NCBI GenBank assembly: GCA_903845315.1
Contig: CAIMWY010000302.1
Coordinates: 1 to 6,243, forward strand
Length of the DNA: 6,243 bases
Reading direction: 5' to 3'
Source of the DNA: an uncultured Burkholderiales bacterium
Lineage (GTDB): Bacteria; Pseudomonadota; Gammaproteobacteria; Burkholderiales; Burkholderiaceae
Every line of letters begins with the position of its first letter. Within the stretch, counting starts at the first letter, position 1. Both the position numbers and the translations under genes were made by a program. Under the pieces are notes generated by a model. The model was not told where the DNA came from. It saw nothing but the letters and a program-made list of their open reading frames with translations, and made no database searches. Positions 4,921-6,243 of this stretch are shown piece by piece.

Positions 4921-5583
4921 GAAATACTCGCCCAGCTCAGTGCGGGTGGTGCGCACTTGGTTCACGGGCGCATCGGGGTCGGCGTAACCCATCGCGATGC
5001 CACACACAATTTTGGAGGTGCTGTCCAAGGACAAATGCCTGCGAATCAGGTCAGGGTAAGACGCCATGGCGCCAATGGCGCAGGTGGACAGGCCGTTGGA
5101 TTGGGCGGCCAGCATGAGGCCATACAAAGCCATGCCTAGGTCCATGTAGCAGCCGCTGCCCAGGTCATGGGCAATGGTCACCACCAAGGCGACGGGGGCA
5201 TCAAAAAAATGAAAGTTGCGTTCGAACTGCGCGTCGCGCCCCACACGGTCTTCACGCGTCATACCGAGTGCGTCATACAAGGCTTTGGCTGATTCAATTT
5301 GCCGACGCTTCAAGGCCATGGGCATCGGACTGGGGAAGTAGCTGTAGTCCTCAGCCTCTTGTTGCTGGTTGCGCCAGGCTTGCACCAAGTCGCCACTTAA
5401 GGCGCTGCGCACCTCGCCTTGGACAGAGATGAAAGTGCCTGGCTGCAAATTGGCGCCACTGGGGGCCAAACGCGCCAAAGTCAGCACCTCTTGCAACAGC
5501 ACTTGAGATACGGGCGTGGTGCGATAGGCTCGCACCGAATGGCGTTCGTGCAACAAGCGGGTGAATGAATCCGCCGTGTTCAC
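4906..5583 (-). CDS. FMN-dependent nitroreductase family protein
   Basis: A 225-residue protein of the nitroreductase fold, expected to be a homodimeric cytoplasmic FMN enzyme reducing nitroaromatics, quinones or similar acceptors with NAD(P)H. Motifs: FMN-phosphate contact RHSVRAY (14-20), PSGANLQP (41-48), MDLGMALYGLMLAAQSNGLSTC (about 147-168), CGIAMGYADPDAPVNQVRT (about 194-212) and the C-terminal ELGEYFK. The closing GYxDPxxPxNxxRTxR block is typical of the broad nitrobenzoate-reductase-like subgroup. The open frame continues to a GTG at 5649, but that codon lies in the loop-side edge of a strong terminator hairpin and the extra 22 residues do not fit the family. The GTG at 5583 (MNTADSFTRLL) is preferred; neither has a clear Shine-Dalgarno sequence. 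The gene is convergent with the thiolase, 10 bp apart. The substrate is unknown and no link to biotin is evident. Confidence 0.87.
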   Translation of the reverse strand: MNTADSFTRLLHERHSVRAYRTTPVSQVLLQEVLTLARLAPSGANLQPGTFISVQGEVRSALSGDLVQAWRNQQQEAEDYSYFPSPMPMALKRRQIESAKALYDALGMTREDRVGRDAQFERNFHFFDAPVALVVTIAHDLGSGCYMDLGMALYGLMLAAQSNGLSTCAIGAMASYPDLIRRHLSLDSTSKIVCGIAMGYADPDAPVNQVRTTRTELGEYFKTVG

Positions 5584-5710
5584 AGGTCGAGGAGTGGAGT
5601 GACGCACATACGCTGGGCAGTTTAACCAAGCCCCAAAGCAAAACCCCACCGTGTTGCCACAGCGGGGTTTTGAACTTTTAAATCCTTAACTGGCTAAGCC
5701 AGCGTGGGGA
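5584..5710. other. Intergenic region between porin and nitroreductase
   Basis: Besides the terminator (5639-5672), this 127-bp gap holds a perfect palindrome CTGGCT-A-AGCCAG at 5690-5702, a few bases after the porin stop. It could be part of the porin transcript's 3' end. On the minus strand, TAAACT (about 5620-5625) is a poor -10 candidate for the nitroreductase gene with no convincing -35. I see no small gene here. Confidence 0.35.
5639..5672 (-). terminator. Strong hairpin terminator downstream of the porin gene, probably bidirectional
   Basis: Perfect 9-bp arms CAAAACCCC (5639-5647) and GGGGTTTTG (5664-5672) around a 16-base loop that itself contains GTG/CAC (5651-5653 with 5658-5660). 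On the minus strand the second arm ends GGGGTTTTGCTTT, giving a U-rich tail about 40 bases after the porin stop, as expected for a highly expressed porin. The A/T ends are symmetrical, so the plus-strand transcript also ends GGGGTTTTGAACTTTT and the element could act in both directions. Confidence 0.75.
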
Positions 5711-6243
5711 TTAGAAAGAGTGGTTGATACCAAAGGCGGTAGCTGTACGCTTGGCATTCCAAATGCTTGCTGAAGTGCCGGTGTCTTCTGTTTTACCTTG
5801 CATCAAGTAAGCCACAGTGCGCTTGCTCAGATCATAAGAAGCGCCATACTGGCTACCCTTGACATCAACAGTGGTTGCAGTTGCAGATTTTGTGGTCAAG
5901 TTACCAACTGAAGCACGCCAAGTGATCTTGCCCATTGGGGCTGTCACGGTCAACTGGTTGCTAGCGTACTTTGTCACAGCGCCGGTACTTGCCAATGTGT
6001 TTTTGCCATCATTGATCAAGTAAGCCACAGTTGCAGGGCCAAAGTTGTAAGAAGCAATGTACTGGCTCAAAGAACCTTTGTTATCACCTGCAGTAGGTTG
6101 GGTCAATGTCTCGCCTTGAGCGTTAGCCGTCAGGATAGAAGCAAGAATCACAGTGTGTGCAGTCGTGTAAGCGTAAGCAGCCTTCAAAGGACCGCTTGCG
6201 TAATCCAACTTCAAACCAGTGCGCGTTAGGTTGTCTTGGGTAG
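5711..6243 (-). CDS. Gram-negative outer-membrane porin, C-terminal part
   Basis: The last 176 residues or so of a general trimeric porin of the Burkholderiales type (OmpC/Porin_4 group); the N-terminus is beyond the right edge. The sequence is a run of amphipathic beta strands: LKLDYASGPLKAAYAYT, YIASYNFGPATVAYLI, QLTVTAPMGKITWRASVG, YGASYDLSKRTVAYLMQG and TATAFGINHSF. YDLSKRT is a recurring signature of betaproteobacterial porins, and the terminal Phe (NHSF) is the BAM recognition signal for outer-membrane barrels. The frame continues beyond the TTG at 6212-6214 to the window edge (TQDNLTRTG), so that TTG is not the start. Base composition is visibly lower in GC than the operon: 28 of 60 bases at 5761-5820 against 47 of 60 at 4081-4140. 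This is common for highly expressed porins and is not by itself evidence of transfer. It is transcribed leftward and ends in the hairpin at 5639-5672. Confidence 0.88.
   Translation of the reverse strand, partial: TQDNLTRTGLKLDYASGPLKAAYAYTTAHTVILASILTANAQGETLTQPTAGDNKGSLSQYIASYNFGPATVAYLINDGKNTLASTGAVTKYASNQLTVTAPMGKITWRASVGNLTTKSATATTVDVKGSQYGASYDLSKRTVAYLMQGKTEDTGTSASIWNAKRTATAFGINHSF

Noticed and set aside
5584..5649. N-terminal extension of the nitroreductase to the GTG at 5649
   Set aside because: That GTG lies at the edge of the porin terminator hairpin, and the extra residues do not resemble nitroreductase N-termini.
5711..6243. Porin region as a horizontally acquired island because of its lower GC
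   Set aside because: Highly expressed porin genes commonly differ in base and codon use, and no integrase, repeat or tRNA boundary is visible.

Overview
The window looks like chromosome of a betaproteobacterium, most likely a Burkholderiales/Comamonadaceae relative. Three things point there: a Bug/TctC-type periplasmic binding protein, a 16-stranded-type porin with the 'YDLSKRT' motif and a terminal Phe, and high-GC coding sequence with many TTG/CTG/GCG codons. I see no mobile element, CRISPR array, tRNA or rRNA. The longest stretch without a gene is the 192-bp divergent region at 164-355.

Layout. (1) 1-163, minus: 5' end of a Bug-family solute-binding protein gene that runs off the left edge. 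(2) 164-355: divergent intergenic region with a perfect 12-bp palindrome, set in a longer direct/inverted repeat, that could be an operator. (3) 356-4895, plus: a tightly packed five-gene operon consisting of bioM (ECF ATPase), bioN (ECF transmembrane coupling protein, interrupted by a one-base frameshift), bioY (biotin-specific S component), an AMP-forming acyl-CoA ligase and a thiolase-superfamily enzyme. Every junction is coupled by a stop/start overlap, a short gap or a gene overlap. The operon ends in a hairpin terminator that also covers the last codons of the next gene. (4) 4906-5583, minus: an FMN nitroreductase convergent with the operon. (5) 5584-5710: a short region with a strong, probably bidirectional, hairpin terminator. 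(6) 5711-6243, minus: the C-terminal part of an outer-membrane porin cut by the right edge.

How the genes work together. BioM, BioN and BioY form a complete energy-coupling-factor biotin importer. The two downstream enzymes are the notable part. An acyl-CoA ligase plus a thiolase next to bioY has the same gene content as the BirA-controlled bioY-ligase-thiolase set (yhfU-yhfT-yhfS) that I recall from Bacillus subtilis. That suggests a recurrent but functionally unassigned partnership between biotin uptake and CoA-thioester chemistry on a biotin-related or pimelate-like acid. The thiolase keeps the nucleophilic Cys and the GHP histidine, but it has Ala at both places where thiolases carry the second catalytic Cys, so its reaction may not be a standard thiolysis. 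This is the best candidate for an under-described system in the window.

Main uncertainties are the real status of bioN (sequencing error, pseudogene or recoding), several translation starts (bioM, bioY, nitroreductase), and the absence of any operator I recognise as BirA or BioR.
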